Assembly (NCBI GenBank): GCA_031291055.1
Contig: JARLJU010000022.1
Span: 62,001-126,000 of the forward strand
Reading direction: 5' to 3'
Length of the DNA: 64,000 bases
DNA from: Rudaea sp.
GTDB taxonomy: Bacteria; Pseudomonadota; Gammaproteobacteria; Xanthomonadales; Rhodanobacteraceae
Part shown: in pieces, positions 9,990 through 18,918 of the stretch
Position numbering within the stretch: position 1 is the stretch's first letter
Layout: each line of letters begins with the position of its first letter
Made by a program: the position numbers and the translations under genes
The notes under the pieces: model-generated
What the model saw: the letters and a program-made list of their open reading frames with translations, nothing else
What the model was told of the DNA's origin: nothing
The model's database searches: none

Positions 9990-11459
9990 TCAGGGCGATG
10001 TCGGTGTGGTGTCGTCGCGCGGTTCGCGGACCTGATGCGGTCCGGTCTGGTAACCGCCGCCGAGCGCCTTGATCAGCGCTACCTGCGTATCGAGTCGCTG
10101 TGCGTCCAGTTGGGCGAGACTGTCCTGCTGCGCGACTACCTGCAGTTGGGCATTGATTGCATCGCGCGCATCCGCCAGTCCTTGGCGGATACGCGCCTGC
10201 ACATTGGCCTTCACGGCCTCGTCGGATCGCAGCGAAGCTTCAGCGGCCTGGTGCTGGGCAGCGATGCCGGCCAGACTACTGGCCTGGACTGCGACGTCCC
10301 CGGCGGCATCGACCACGGTCTGGTTGTAGCTGGCAATGGCAACGTCGAGATTTGCCCGGTTCACGCCGAGATTCGCGCGCAGCCGCCCGGCATCGAAGAT
10401 CGGCAGGTGCAGGGCAGGTGCCACGCCCGCGGTAAGGCTGTCCTTGTTCAGCAGCTTGCTCCGTTCCACCGTGGACAGGCCGAGGAATGCGCTGATATTT
10501 ATGTCCGGATAAAATTGCGCCTTGGCAGCATCGATGCGGCGTACCTGAGCCTCGACCCGCAGTCGACTGGCTTCGACATCCGCGCGACGTGCGAGCAGAT
10601 CCAGCCCCAGTTGCGCCGGCACACCGACGTCGTCGCCGGGCAATGGTACCGGCGCGATCGCCGCAAGTGTGCCCGGAGCCGCACCCAGCAGATTGCGCAA
10701 TTGCTCCAGCGCCAGTCGCCGGCTCATTTCCAGCGCTGCCATGCCTTGCCGCGCCGAGTCGCGCTGGCTTGTGGCCTGGTCCACAGTGCCGCTTGATTCC
10801 AGACCGTGTTGCAGACGCGCCTGCAACACACGCACGAGGCTCTCGCGCTGGTCGAGTGCCGTCTGCGCCAATACGCAGCGCGTCTGCAAGGCTTGCCAGT
10901 TGAAGTACTGCTGCGCCACCGCACTGGCCAGGAGCAAAGCGGCCGCTGCGCGATCAGCTTCGGCTGCGCGCTGCTCGTCGATGGCCGCCGCAAGCGTTGC
11001 CCGATTCTTGCCCCACCAGTCGAAATCGTAGGCGAACCCGAGCGTCGCCTCGGCGTCGTTGATCGTCTTGCCGCCGTAGGGTGGCGGGATCAGGCCGAAA
11101 TGCGAAAGCTTCTCGCGCGTCAGCGAGGCATCCAGATCAAGCTTCGCGCCGAGTTGGGCACGTGCGGCGGCGGTGGAACTTTCTGCCGCGCGAAACCGGG
11201 CCGTGGCTGTGGCCATGCCTGGTGCATCTTTCAGCGCGCGCTCGATCAGGGCGTCGAGCTGTGCGTCGCCATAGCGCTTCCACCATTGCGCCTGTGGCCA
11301 TGACCCCACCGGCGCAGCGGCATCACGCTCGATGCCGGCGCTGCGTGCGTCGCGTTGCGCGAGCGGCGCTTGCTCCGGCGGCAATGCAGCGCAGGCGCCC
11401 AGCAGCGCAAGGCAGCACGTCATCGCGGGGCGACAAAGTATATTTGTGCCGACGGTCAT
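9990..11459 (-). CDS. Outer-membrane efflux lipoprotein (NodT/OprM-like)
   Basis: TolC-superfamily channel for the EmrAB-like pump. The 489-residue product has a signal peptide ending in a lipobox (LLGAC, lipidated C23). Two copies of the outer-membrane efflux repeat follow, rich in long alpha helix, with the typical PQAQWWKRYGDAQLDALI start of the mature domain and repeated NLDVAIASYNQ/LDLLARRADV blocks. The longer open frame upstream (to 11963) runs through marR and is a shadow; the ATG at 11459 overlaps the marR stop by 4 bases, which supports translational coupling. Confidence 0.9.
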   Translation of the reverse strand: MTVGTNILCRPAMTCCLALLGACAALPPEQAPLAQRDARSAGIERDAAAPVGSWPQAQWWKRYGDAQLDALIERALKDAPGMATATARFRAAESSTAAARAQLGAKLDLDASLTREKLSHFGLIPPPYGGKTINDAEATLGFAYDFDWWGKNRATLAAAIDEQRAAEADRAAAALLLASAVAQQYFNWQALQTRCVLAQTALDQRESLVRVLQARLQHGLESSGTVDQATSQRDSARQGMAALEMSRRLALEQLRNLLGAAPGTLAAIAPVPLPGDDVGVPAQLGLDLLARRADVEASRLRVEAQVRRIDAAKAQFYPDINISAFLGLSTVERSKLLNKDSLTAGVAPALHLPIFDAGRLRANLGVNRANLDVAIASYNQTVVDAAGDVAVQASSLAGIAAQHQAAEASLRSDEAVKANVQARIRQGLADARDAINAQLQVVAQQDSLAQLDAQRLDTQVALIKALGGGYQTGPHQVREPRDDTTPTSP

Positions 11460-11998
11460 GACACGTCCTTGCCGAGTACTGTCTCCAAGCCCGCGAGCTG
11501 TCTTTTCAGCAGCATCTCGAGTTGACGCTTTTCGGCGGCGCTGAAGCGTGCATGCACCCGTTGCAGCGGTTCGCCGATCAGCGGCAGCATCTTCTGCACC
11601 ATGCGCTCGCCAGTCGCCGTGAGCGATATGGCGATGCGGCGACGGTCGGTTTGCCCGGCATGACGTTCGATCAGGCCGCGCTGGCATAGTTCGTCGCAGA
11701 TACGGGTCATGTTGGCGCGCGATTCGCCGGTGACTTCGCTCAGCCGCGACGGATTCAATTCGTTCGTGGGCGAGCCGAACGCCATCAGCAGGGTCTTGAA
11801 CATCACGGCATTGAGGTGCTGTGGGCGGATGGTGCGATTGACCAGTTCCTCGTAGTGACGCGCCATGCTCGTCACTAGGCGCATCAGGACCACATCCTCG
11901 CGCGAGTGCGTGGAGGATTTGAGCTTGCGCGTGATGCGTTCGATGCCTTCCTCGATCGCACAAAAACCTTTTGGCGTGCCGTCGGATAATTGATTCAT
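11456..11998 (-). CDS. MarR-family transcriptional regulator of the efflux operon
   Basis: Winged-helix repressor of 180 residues, likely an EmrR-like autoregulator that releases DNA when it binds a phenolic ligand. The winged-helix core runs from about residue 65 to 140: LNPSRLSEVTGESRANMTRIC (recognition helix), LCQRGLIERHAGQTDRRRIAISLT (wing, with the DRR signature). It is the first gene of the pump operon and overlaps the outer-membrane gene by 4 bases. The only good -10 element ends 6 bases before this ATG, so the start may be leaderless. The next in-frame ATG is residue 39, which would remove part of the dimerisation helix. Confidence 0.9.
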   Translation of the reverse strand: MNQLSDGTPKGFCAIEEGIERITRKLKSSTHSREDVVLMRLVTSMARHYEELVNRTIRPQHLNAVMFKTLLMAFGSPTNELNPSRLSEVTGESRANMTRICDELCQRGLIERHAGQTDRRRIAISLTATGERMVQKMLPLIGEPLQRVHARFSAAEKRQLEMLLKRQLAGLETVLGKDVS

Positions 11999-12004
11999 TT
12001 ATTG

Positions 12005-12032
12005 ATTATATCGACATTGATCAGTTGCGCAA
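12005..12032 (-). promoter_or_regulatory. Promoter of the marR-efflux operon with ATTGAT motifs
   Basis: On the minus strand a consensus TATAAT (12005-12010) is preceded, after 16 bases, by TTGCGC (12027-12032). Only 6 bases separate the -10 from the marR ATG at 11998, so transcription should begin at or next to the A of the ATG. The plus-strand hexamer ATTGAT occurs at 11989, 12001 and 12016, and the palindrome TGATCA (12018-12023) sits inside the spacer. These could form the MarR operator, but this is inference; no long inverted repeat is present. Confidence 0.6.
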
Positions 12033-12130
12033 GCCTGCCGCGCTGCCGGCCGCTGCGAAAAGGCACGGAACTTGACGCGGATGCCATGCAGGATCAATCT
12101 GAAACCGGCGGCTGCCGGAGGGCAAGCGCG

Positions 12131-13753
12131 ATGAGTGCCGAAGCAAGCCAAGTGCCGGAACTGCGCGAAGCATCCGACCTTGCGCTGATCAATGGTATTG
12201 CGCGCATCGCTTTGCGCTACATGGACCTGCGCCCGATGCTGCAGCAGATCGTGCACGCCCTGAAAACCCATCTGGCCTGCGAATTCGTGGCCTGCGCCGT
12301 CCTCGATCAACATACCCACAGTTTCGTTTGCGAGGCGCTGGAGAGCGACCTGCCGAGCGCTATTGAAGTCGGTTATGCCTGCGAGTCAGGTCGCGGCGTC
12401 GTCGGCGAGGTTGCCGCGGCCGGGCGCTCGATATTGATCGCCGATGCACGGACCCACGCCAACTATATCGAACCCATCGTCGGCGCGCGCTCGGAACTGT
12501 GCGTGCCGGTCAAACATGGCGGCAAGATGGTCGCGATCATCAATGTGGAGAGCCTTGAGGTTGGTGCGTTCGGCGATCGCGTGCTGTTGCTGGAGACGGT
12601 TGCGGAGCAGGTCGCCGGCGCAATTGCGGCAGCGCGCCTGAATCACGAATTGCGGCGGCGCGTCGAACTGCTCGGAATGATGAGCAATCTGCTGCGTGCC
12701 GCAGTCGAAGCTGTCAGCCTGGATGAGGCACTCCAGCGCATCGTCGTGTTCGTGCACCGGCGGTTCCATCTGGAATTGTGCGCCATCATGCTGGTGGACG
12801 ATGCGCGGCACCGGCTGATGCTGAAGGCCGAGGCCGGAAAGTCGATCCTGAACGGAGAGTCCGTACCCGAATGGCCGACACGCATGGGTGTCAACGGGCG
12901 TGCGTTTCGCACCGGCGTCGCGCAGTTCGTGCCGGATGTGAGCGTGGATCCCGACTACATCATGGGCAACCCGGACGTGGTCAGCGAGTACGTCGTGCCG
13001 ATCCGGTTCGAAGATCGTTTGCTCGGCCTGATCGACATGGAAAGCGCCACTGTCGAGTCGTTCAGCGAGGAAAGCCGCGTGATGCTGGATGCACTTGCGG
13101 CACAGGTTGCGGGCGCAATCCATCTGACCGGCACCAACCAGCGCCTGTCCGAGATCAATCGCGAAGTGGCGGAGAAGTCGGCGGCGCTGGAAAGGGCCAA
13201 CGCGCAGTTGCGTGCTGCAAATGATACTTTGCAGCGTCTGTCGCATATCGATGGCCTTACCGGCGTGGGCAACCGGCGCCGCTTCGACCAGGGCCTGCGC
13301 AGCGCATGGCGGCAGGCCCGGCGTCATCGGCATGACCTGTCCCTGATTCTCATCGACATCGACGACTTCAAGGCCTACAACGACGGCTATGGCCATCTGG
13401 CCGGCGACGAATGTCTCAAGCGCATTGCCTCGGCGCTGGAAGCTGCGACGGACCAACCGGGTGCCCTGCTGGCGCGCTATGGTGGCGAGGAGTTTGCCGT
13501 GCTGCTGCCACGGACCGGTGCGTCCCTGGCCCTGCGTTGCGCGGAACAACTGCACGATGCGGTGGCTGCGCTTGCCGTTCCGCATCGCTTCGCGCGCGCC
13601 GGCGAACACGTGAGTGCCAGCATCGGCGTGGCAACCTTGACTGCGGAGATGCGCTTCAAGCCTTCGGAATTCATCCGTCGCGCGGATCGCGCGCTTTACG
13701 TTGCCAAGGCGGAAGGGCGCGATCGCGTGGTATTGGCGGGCGATTCGCAATAG
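12131..13753 (+). CDS. GAF-GAF-GGDEF diguanylate cyclase
   Basis: Predicted soluble cyclase making cyclic di-GMP. The 540-residue protein has an N-terminal GAF domain (about residues 20-175), a second GAF (about 200-345), a coiled-coil linker (about 350-380, EVAEKSAALERANAQLRAAN) and a C-terminal GGDEF domain. The active-site sequence is GGEEF (residues 451-455), so the enzyme should be active. The usual inhibitory RxxD five residues upstream is not present (TDQPGALLARY), so product inhibition is probably absent. I chose the ATG at 12131 because GGAGGG (about 12117) precedes it by 8 bases; an upstream in-frame ATG at 12086 lacks this. It is divergent from marR. The ligand of the GAF domains is unknown. 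Confidence 0.9.
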   Translation: MSAEASQVPELREASDLALINGIARIALRYMDLRPMLQQIVHALKTHLACEFVACAVLDQHTHSFVCEALESDLPSAIEVGYACESGRGVVGEVAAAGRSILIADARTHANYIEPIVGARSELCVPVKHGGKMVAIINVESLEVGAFGDRVLLLETVAEQVAGAIAAARLNHELRRRVELLGMMSNLLRAAVEAVSLDEALQRIVVFVHRRFHLELCAIMLVDDARHRLMLKAEAGKSILNGESVPEWPTRMGVNGRAFRTGVAQFVPDVSVDPDYIMGNPDVVSEYVVPIRFEDRLLGLIDMESATVESFSEESRVMLDALAAQVAGAIHLTGTNQRLSEINREVAEKSAALERANAQLRAANDTLQRLSHIDGLTGVGNRRRFDQGLRSAWRQARRHRHDLSLILIDIDDFKAYNDGYGHLAGDECLKRIASALEAATDQPGALLARYGGEEFAVLLPRTGASLALRCAEQLHDAVAALAVPHRFARAGEHVSASIGVATLTAEMRFKPSEFIRRADRALYVAKAEGRDRVVLAGDSQ

Positions 13754-13783
13754 TCGCCGTCCGCATCCGTCGAGGCCTGGGTT

Positions 13784-14806
13784 TCAGTGCAGTCGGAATG
13801 TCGCCGCGGTCAGCGATCCATCGTCGGGGTGCGGCGGCGGTGCGGCGGCCTTGAACGGCACTGGCGGCCCCAGGCGTATGCCACTGCGCCATGCTTTCAG
13901 ACGCGCCTCGATCTGCGGCGTCGTCGCGAATTGCGGCAACGAATGTTCCTCGTCGTCGCGCGTTTCCCAGGCATCGATCAGGCTGCTGGCCGTGGCGAAT
14001 GCGGCAGGAAACGAGTCGGAATTGTTCAACCCTTCGACAAAAAATGCGCGGCCGAAATCGGTGATCTCTGACTCCGTACCGCAACCGAACGAAGCGCGGT
14101 CGGCGCGCGCGGCGGTGATGATCATCGTCGTGTCGTTCTTCAGTGCGTCGATGAAGCCGCCGGAATAGCACGCCGAAATCACGATCACCCGGTAACGGAT
14201 CGGTGAATCGGCGAACAGGTCGGACAAATCCTGCGGCGTGATCTGATCCAGGGGCAGGGGATCCAGGCCGACATACAACTCGTGTTCTCGCGAACCATGG
14301 CTGGTCAGGAACAGCAGCAGGATGTCCTGGTCGGGATCCATGCGTCCCGCTGCTGCGTCGATCGCGGTGCCGAGATTGGTGAGGCTGGCCAGCGGCCGCT
14401 GCGCGACCGTGGCCGGATTGTTGATCAGCAGCAGGGTGTGGCCGGCAGCGTCGAAGCGCTGGACAAACTGGCGCTCTACGAATTCCACTTCGTTGCGAAA
14501 CACGTTTTCGTCGCCGTCGCCGGCGAATCCGACCAGGTAGAGATTCGCCTTTTCCGGCGTGCGCGGCAACAGTCGTTGCACCGCATCCTGCATCAGCTGC
14601 GGTTGCGCATACATGACCTGCTCGGGCGAGCCGGCATCGTCCGGCCATTGCTCGGTAGAATCCTTTGCATCGGCCTTGTCACGGTCCGGTGCCTGCACCG
14701 CCGGCACGACTGCGGCTTGCTGCACATGCTCGCGCGTGAAGACGAAAGCGCCCACCGCACCGAGCGCGAAGGCCAGAGTGAAGATCGTTACGAGCAGGCG
14801 GCGCAT
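13784..14806 (-). CDS. Membrane-anchored C13 (caspase-like) cysteine peptidase
   Basis: Peptidase_C13-type protein (legumain/GPI8 clan CD fold) of 340 residues. One hydrophobic N-terminal segment (about 4-24) is a signal anchor, placing the catalytic domain in the periplasm. The dyad is visible as H170 in LFLTSHGSREHEL and C213 in VIVISACYSGGFIDALK; the beta-strand-plus-small-residue context of both is characteristic of clan CD. VLFLVGFAGDGDENVF-like sequence near residue 90 forms the first caspase strand. Legumain-type enzymes cut after Asn or Asp; specificity here is unknown. It is tail-to-tail with the GGDEF gene and 33 bases downstream of the mtnC stop in the same direction of transcription as nothing else nearby, so it is probably transcribed alone. 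Confidence 0.85.
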   Translation of the reverse strand: MRRLLVTIFTLAFALGAVGAFVFTREHVQQAAVVPAVQAPDRDKADAKDSTEQWPDDAGSPEQVMYAQPQLMQDAVQRLLPRTPEKANLYLVGFAGDGDENVFRNEVEFVERQFVQRFDAAGHTLLLINNPATVAQRPLASLTNLGTAIDAAAGRMDPDQDILLLFLTSHGSREHELYVGLDPLPLDQITPQDLSDLFADSPIRYRVIVISACYSGGFIDALKNDTTMIITAARADRASFGCGTESEITDFGRAFFVEGLNNSDSFPAAFATASSLIDAWETRDDEEHSLPQFATTPQIEARLKAWRSGIRLGPPVPFKAAAPPPHPDDGSLTAATFRLH

Positions 14807-14839
14807 GATTTCGTCAATGGATTGGCTACGCAGGCACGC

Positions 14840-15523
14840 TCAGGCGATGTCGATGCGGTCGAAATCGGCGACGCAACGATGCGCCGCATCGGCGGGGCAG
14901 GTTGCCGGTGCCCGCGCCAGCTGGACCGTATGCATTCCGGCCGATTGCGCTGCATCGAGCTCCGACACGGTATCCGACAGGAACAGGATTTCACCGGGGC
15001 GCCTGCCGATTGCGTTGGCGATGCGCCGGTACGAGGCCGGCTCGCGCTTGGCGCCGATCTCGGTATCGAAATGACCGGAGAACAGACGGCTGAGATCGCC
15101 GGCTTCGCTGTAGCCGAAGAACAGCTTCTGCGCAGCCACCGAACCGGAAGAATAGACATACAAATCCGTTCCCTGCGCTTTCCACTCCTGCAACTTGCGT
15201 GCGACTTCCGGATATACATGGGCGCGGAACTCGCCGTTGCGGTAGCCTTCTTCCCAGATCATGCCCTGCAACGCCTTCAATGACGTGGCCTTGCGGTCCT
15301 CGTCGATCCAGCGCTGCAGCAAGTCGATCATTTCCTGCTGCGTGGCCGAAACCAGGCCGGCTTCCTTCGCGGCATCGTGCAGCCAGTGCTGCACTTCGGG
15401 TTTGTCGGCGTGGGTGACGACAAAGGCCGGCAGATGCCGGCGCGCGTAGGGAAACAGTATCTCCTTGACGAAGTCGATCGAACTGGCGGTGCCTTCAATA
15501 TCGGTGACGATGGCGCGGATCAT
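14840..15523 (-). CDS. mtnC: Acireductone synthase (enolase-phosphatase E1)
   Basis: HAD-superfamily enzyme that enolises and dephosphorylates 2,3-diketo-5-methylthiopentyl-1-phosphate to the acireductone of methionine salvage. At 227 residues it has family length. The nucleophile motif is DIEGT with D8; [16 protein letters not shown] is the motif II region and [17 protein letters not shown] is motif III. The ATG overlaps the stop of the PH-domain gene upstream by 4 bases. It is the last gene of the mtnB-mtnD-PH-mtnC unit. Confidence 0.95.
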   Translation of the reverse strand: MIRAIVTDIEGTASSIDFVKEILFPYARRHLPAFVVTHADKPEVQHWLHDAAKEAGLVSATQQEMIDLLQRWIDEDRKATSLKALQGMIWEEGYRNGEFRAHVYPEVARKLQEWKAQGTDLYVYSSGSVAAQKLFFGYSEAGDLSRLFSGHFDTEIGAKREPASYRRIANAIGRRPGEILFLSDTVSELDAAQSAGMHTVQLARAPATCPADAAHRCVADFDRIDIA

Positions 15524-15951
15524 TTCGTCGGGCCTGCCGCGCCGTGCTCGATATTGGCCGCATAGGCCGTTTCGATCGCACGCTTCACCCCGACTGGATC
15601 GGCGACCCGAGTCAGCATCAGGCTGGCCTCGCCGCGACCGGTCACGCCGACGTCGCCAAAACCGAAGATGCGACCCCAGACGCTCTGATGCAGGTCGACT
15701 GTTTCAATCGCACTCAAGCGGATTTCCTCGGTCTCGCGGCCGACAATTCCGGTCTTGCGTATCACGCGGTGATTGGTCACGCCCAGTTCGATCGAGCGCA
15801 GCCTGAGCAATTCGTAGATCGTGCCGAAGATGCCGACGATGAGCGGTATCAGGATGATCCAGAGAATCAGGCGTCCCTTCGCTACCCAGTGCAGATGAAA
15901 GCGTGCGACGATGACTTCGCCGGGTGCAAGCGATTCCTCGAGGTAGCTCAT
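15520..15951 (-). CDS. Bacterial PH-domain membrane protein inside the methionine salvage operon
   Basis: 143-residue protein with a short N-terminal part ([21 protein letters not shown]), one or two membrane segments (about residues 28-50, [21 protein letters not shown]) and a C-terminal bacterial PH domain (bPH2/YdbT-like). That domain holds the typical [22 protein letters not shown] and a late [15 protein letters not shown] strand. Function is not known for this family in general. It overlaps mtnD upstream and mtnC downstream by 4 bases each, so it is translated from the same message as the salvage enzymes. The upstream part of the longer open frame belongs to mtnD in another frame. No catalytic residues are recognisable. 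Confidence 0.8.
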   Translation of the reverse strand: MSYLEESLAPGEVIVARFHLHWVAKGRLILWIILIPLIVGIFGTIYELLRLRSIELGVTNHRVIRKTGIVGRETEEIRLSAIETVDLHQSVWGRIFGFGDVGVTGRGEASLMLTRVADPVGVKRAIETAYAANIEHGAAGPTK

Positions 15952-16508
15952 GCGGCACGCTGCGCGGCAGTCAGGCGGGGAAAGCGTGCGGCGATTTCGT
16001 CGCCGGTGAAATTGGCCACCCAGCCTTCCTTGTTGGTGAACAGGCGGATGGCGATGAAGCAGGGGCTTTCGCTCATGTCGAACCAGTGACGCGTACCGTC
16101 GGGAACGCCGATCAGGTCGCCCTGTTCGCAAAGGACTTCGTAGACCTTGTCGCCGATGTGCAGGGTGAACTGGCCACGGCCGGCAACGAAAAAGCGCACC
16201 TCGTCCTCGGAATGCGTATGCTCGTTGAGGAATTTCTGGCGCAATGCGGCGCGGTCGGGATGATCGGGATTCAGACTGATCACATCCACTGCCTGGTAGC
16301 CGTTTTCGCGCTGCAGGCGTTCGATATCCGGGCGGTATGCCGCGATTACCTCGTCCTGGCTGGCCCCGGGAACAACCGGCTGGGACGCCTGCCAGCGCTC
16401 GAAACGCACGCCAACCTGGCCAAGTTCGCGCGCGATGTCGGCATGGGTACCCGTCGACATCAGCGCCGTGCCGCCGTCTTTTTCGGAATAGATGCGCAAC
16501 CAGCTCAT
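15948..16508 (-). CDS. mtnD: Acireductone dioxygenase
   Basis: Cupin metalloenzyme that cleaves acireductone with O2 to formate and 2-keto-4-methylthiobutyrate (Fe form), or to CO and methylthiopropionate (Ni form). The 186-residue product has the metal ligands H97, H99, E103 ([13 protein letters not shown]) and H141 (GTRHWF), one position off the well-studied Klebsiella enzyme (96/98/102/140). It overlaps mtnB and the PH gene by 4 bases each. Confidence 0.96.
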   Translation of the reverse strand: MSWLRIYSEKDGGTALMSTGTHADIARELGQVGVRFERWQASQPVVPGASQDEVIAAYRPDIERLQRENGYQAVDVISLNPDHPDRAALRQKFLNEHTHSEDEVRFFVAGRGQFTLHIGDKVYEVLCEQGDLIGVPDGTRHWFDMSESPCFIAIRLFTNKEGWVANFTGDEIAARFPRLTAAQRAA

Positions 16509-17191
16509 GGTTTCAGCCTCAGCAAATCCAGCTCGCAGCCTAGCAAAAACTCGAACGCCTCGATATGGCGCTCGGCTTCAGCCATGTCGCGACCCCAGGT
16601 GTAAATCCCGTGACCATCGATAAGATAGCCATATAGAGACTTATCCGCCCGAATAAAGGCGTCGACGCGATCGACCAGTTCCTGCATGTCTTGCGTATTC
16701 GGAAACACCGGCACATCGATATATGTTGCATGCGTGACATGGCCGGCGATCGCCTTGATGAGCTCGTAGCCCTCGATGCGTACGGCGCCCGCGGCGGCAA
16801 ACAGCCGCGATGCCACCGTCTGCGTGCGCGAATGCGTATGCAGTACCGCATTGGCCTGAGGGTAGCAGCGATAGATCTGCGTGTGCAGCAGGGTTTCCGC
16901 CGACGGCCGCGCCGAAGTGTCGATGGCGCGGCCGTTCAGGTCGACTACCATGATGTCGGTGGACGTCAGTGCGCCCTTGTCGCGTCCGGAAATGGTGATC
17001 GCCACGTGCGCATCGTCCAGGCGCATCGAGAAATTGCTGCTGGTCGCCGGCGTCAGGCCCAGCGCGCCGAGCTTGGCCCCAGTGGCCGCGATCGCCCGGG
17101 CACAGGAGTCGAGTTGTTCGTTGGTATAGGTCAAGTTCTGAGGTCCATTGCGCGGATGCCCGCTTGTACATATGTTGCCGCCTGTGCGCAT
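16505..17191 (-). CDS. mtnB: Methylthioribulose-1-phosphate dehydratase
   Basis: Class II aldolase/adducin-fold zinc enzyme that dehydrates 5-methylthioribulose-1-phosphate. The family blocks are [35 protein letters not shown], the zinc motif [11 protein letters not shown] and [11 protein letters not shown] near the C-terminus. The start is uncertain: in-frame ATGs at 17212 and 17191 both lack a ribosome-binding site. I prefer 17191 (228 residues) because a TATAGT box ends 6 bases upstream, which would give a leaderless message; 17212 would add seven residues and lies upstream of that box. It is the first gene of the salvage operon. mtnA and mtnK are not in the window. Confidence 0.92.
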   Translation of the reverse strand: MRTGGNICTSGHPRNGPQNLTYTNEQLDSCARAIAATGAKLGALGLTPATSSNFSMRLDDAHVAITISGRDKGALTSTDIMVVDLNGRAIDTSARPSAETLLHTQIYRCYPQANAVLHTHSRTQTVASRLFAAAGAVRIEGYELIKAIAGHVTHATYIDVPVFPNTQDMQELVDRVDAFIRADKSLYGYLIDGHGIYTWGRDMAEAERHIEAFEFLLGCELDLLRLKP

Positions 17192-17197
17192 GTCGCA

Positions 17198-17203
17198 ACT
17201 ATA
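17198..17203 (-). promoter_or_regulatory. Candidate -10 box for a leaderless mtnB message
   Basis: TATAGT on the minus strand is followed by 6 bases and then the mtnB ATG at 17191, the same -10-to-ATG spacing as at marR. No good -35 element is visible 16-18 bases upstream, so the call rests on the -10 and on the lack of a ribosome-binding site. Confidence 0.4.
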
Positions 17204-17428
17204 GTATTCCATTCGTGAGGCGTATTGCCGCCGGCAGCGCCCGGCAACGGAATTTGTCCCGGCGCCCGTCATTCCGGCCGTGCCGCCGCAACGGCGAATT
17301 GGGTCCGACTCCGGCCACGACCAGCGTCGGCGCGCCCTTTCGAAGTTGCCCGAATGCATGCCCATCTCGCCAACTGAGACCCCTCCCTGCCACAATCAGC
17401 ACCGGTTTCGACACAGACGGGGCGCGGC

Positions 17429-18910
17429 GTGCCGACGAATTTGAGTGAAGTGCTGTTAGGGAGTCTGATCGCATTCGTGCTCGGCGCGGTCATCGGCTGG
17501 CTGCTGCTGGCGCGGCGAGCGCATGCGACCGGGCGTTCCAGCCGAGATGTCGAAGTATCGCAGCTGGCGGGTGAGCGCGATAACGCGCTGGAAGCACGAC
17601 GCCGGATACAGTCCGAACATGATGTCCTGAATCGCGAGCTGGTTGAACGCCGCGCACGCATCGTCGAGCTTGCCGCAGAAAGTGCGGCATTCGCCGGTCG
17701 TCTGGAACGGCTGACCCAGGTCGAAACCGAGCTGGCCGCGGCACGGGCGGATGCCAAGCACTGGAACGACGCCTGCCAGCGCGCCGAACAGCAAGCCACC
17801 GCGCTGGGCACGCGCCTGCAGGAGCAGACCCAGGCGGCGCAGGAAAAGCTTGCTTTGCTCGAGAGGGTGCGCGAGGAATTCACCGACAAGTTCAAGTCGC
17901 TCTCCGGGGAGTTGCTGGACAAGCAAAGCCAGAAATTCACCGATCAGAACCAGGCCAATCTGGGCACGCTGCTCAACCCGCTGCGCGAGCAGCTCGGCGA
18001 CTTCCGCAAGCTGGTCAGCGAGTCCTACGAGAAGGAAAACAATGCGCGCGTCGCGTTGCAGACCGAATTGAAATCCGAGTTGAAGCAGTTGTTCGATCTG
18101 AATCACCGGTTGAGCGACGAGGCCAACAGCCTGGCGCGCGCGCTCACAACCGAAAACCGAACACAGGGTTACTGGGGGGAGTTGCGCCTGGAGCGCCTGC
18201 TGGAATCTTCGGGTCTGGAAAAAGGCCGCGAGTATGTGACCCAGGAAAGCTTCCTCGACGCCGACGGCGATCGCTATCGACCCGACGCTATCCTGCGCCT
18301 GCCCGAGGGCAAGGATATTGTCATCGATGCGAAGGTGGCGCTCGTGGCATATCGCTCGAGTTGCGACGCCGGCGACGAGGCAACGCGTGCGACTGCGCTG
18401 ACCCAGCACGTCGCGGCCATGCGCAGCCACGTGCGCAATCTCGGCGACAAGGATTACGCCGGATTGCAGGGTGTGAACGCACCGGATCTGGTGCTGATGT
18501 TCGTGCCGGTAGAGGCCGCTTTTCTCGAAGCCTTGCGTCAGGACCCAACGCTGTACGAAGAAGCATTCACGCGCAAGATCGTGATCGTGGGGCCAAGCAA
18601 TCTGCTGGCATCGTTACGGCTGGTCGCGCACCTGTGGCGCACCGATCAGCAGAGCCGCCATGCGGCCTTCGTGTTCGAGAAGGCCGCGGCGATGTATGAC
18701 AAGTTCGTCGGTTTCGTCGACGACATGAATCGCATCGGCGAATCGCTGGACAAGGCACAGAAGGCGCATCAGGCCGCGCTGGGCAAGCTGTTTCAGGGGC
18801 GCGGCAATTTGGTCCGGCGCGCCGAGGAATTACGCCAGCTCGGTGCGGCACCTGCGAAACAGATGCCGCCTTCGCTGCTTGATGCTGCGGCTGAAGATAC
18901 GGCGGAATAG
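17429..18910 (+). CDS. rmuC: DNA recombination protein RmuC
   Basis: RmuC limits recombination at inverted repeats and contains a restriction-endonuclease-like fold. The 493-residue protein has an N-terminal membrane segment (about residues 9-28), a long coiled coil (about 35-215) and the C-terminal nuclease-like domain (about 220-440). The PD-(D/E)xK-type core is visible as DIVIDAKV (D300, K302) preceded by RYRPDAILRLPEG; FVPVEAAFLEAL and KIVIVGPSNLLASLR are family signatures. The start is GTG at 17429 with only a weak purine-rich stretch upstream. It is divergent from mtnB and converges on the permease at 18919 with an 8-base gap. Confidence 0.92.
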   Translation: MPTNLSEVLLGSLIAFVLGAVIGWLLLARRAHATGRSSRDVEVSQLAGERDNALEARRRIQSEHDVLNRELVERRARIVELAAESAAFAGRLERLTQVETELAAARADAKHWNDACQRAEQQATALGTRLQEQTQAAQEKLALLERVREEFTDKFKSLSGELLDKQSQKFTDQNQANLGTLLNPLREQLGDFRKLVSESYEKENNARVALQTELKSELKQLFDLNHRLSDEANSLARALTTENRTQGYWGELRLERLLESSGLEKGREYVTQESFLDADGDRYRPDAILRLPEGKDIVIDAKVALVAYRSSCDAGDEATRATALTQHVAAMRSHVRNLGDKDYAGLQGVNAPDLVLMFVPVEAAFLEALRQDPTLYEEAFTRKIVIVGPSNLLASLRLVAHLWRTDQQSRHAAFVFEKAAAMYDKFVGFVDDMNRIGESLDKAQKAHQAALGKLFQGRGNLVRRAEELRQLGAAPAKQMPPSLLDAAAEDTAE

Positions 18911-18918
18911 ACCGCGGC

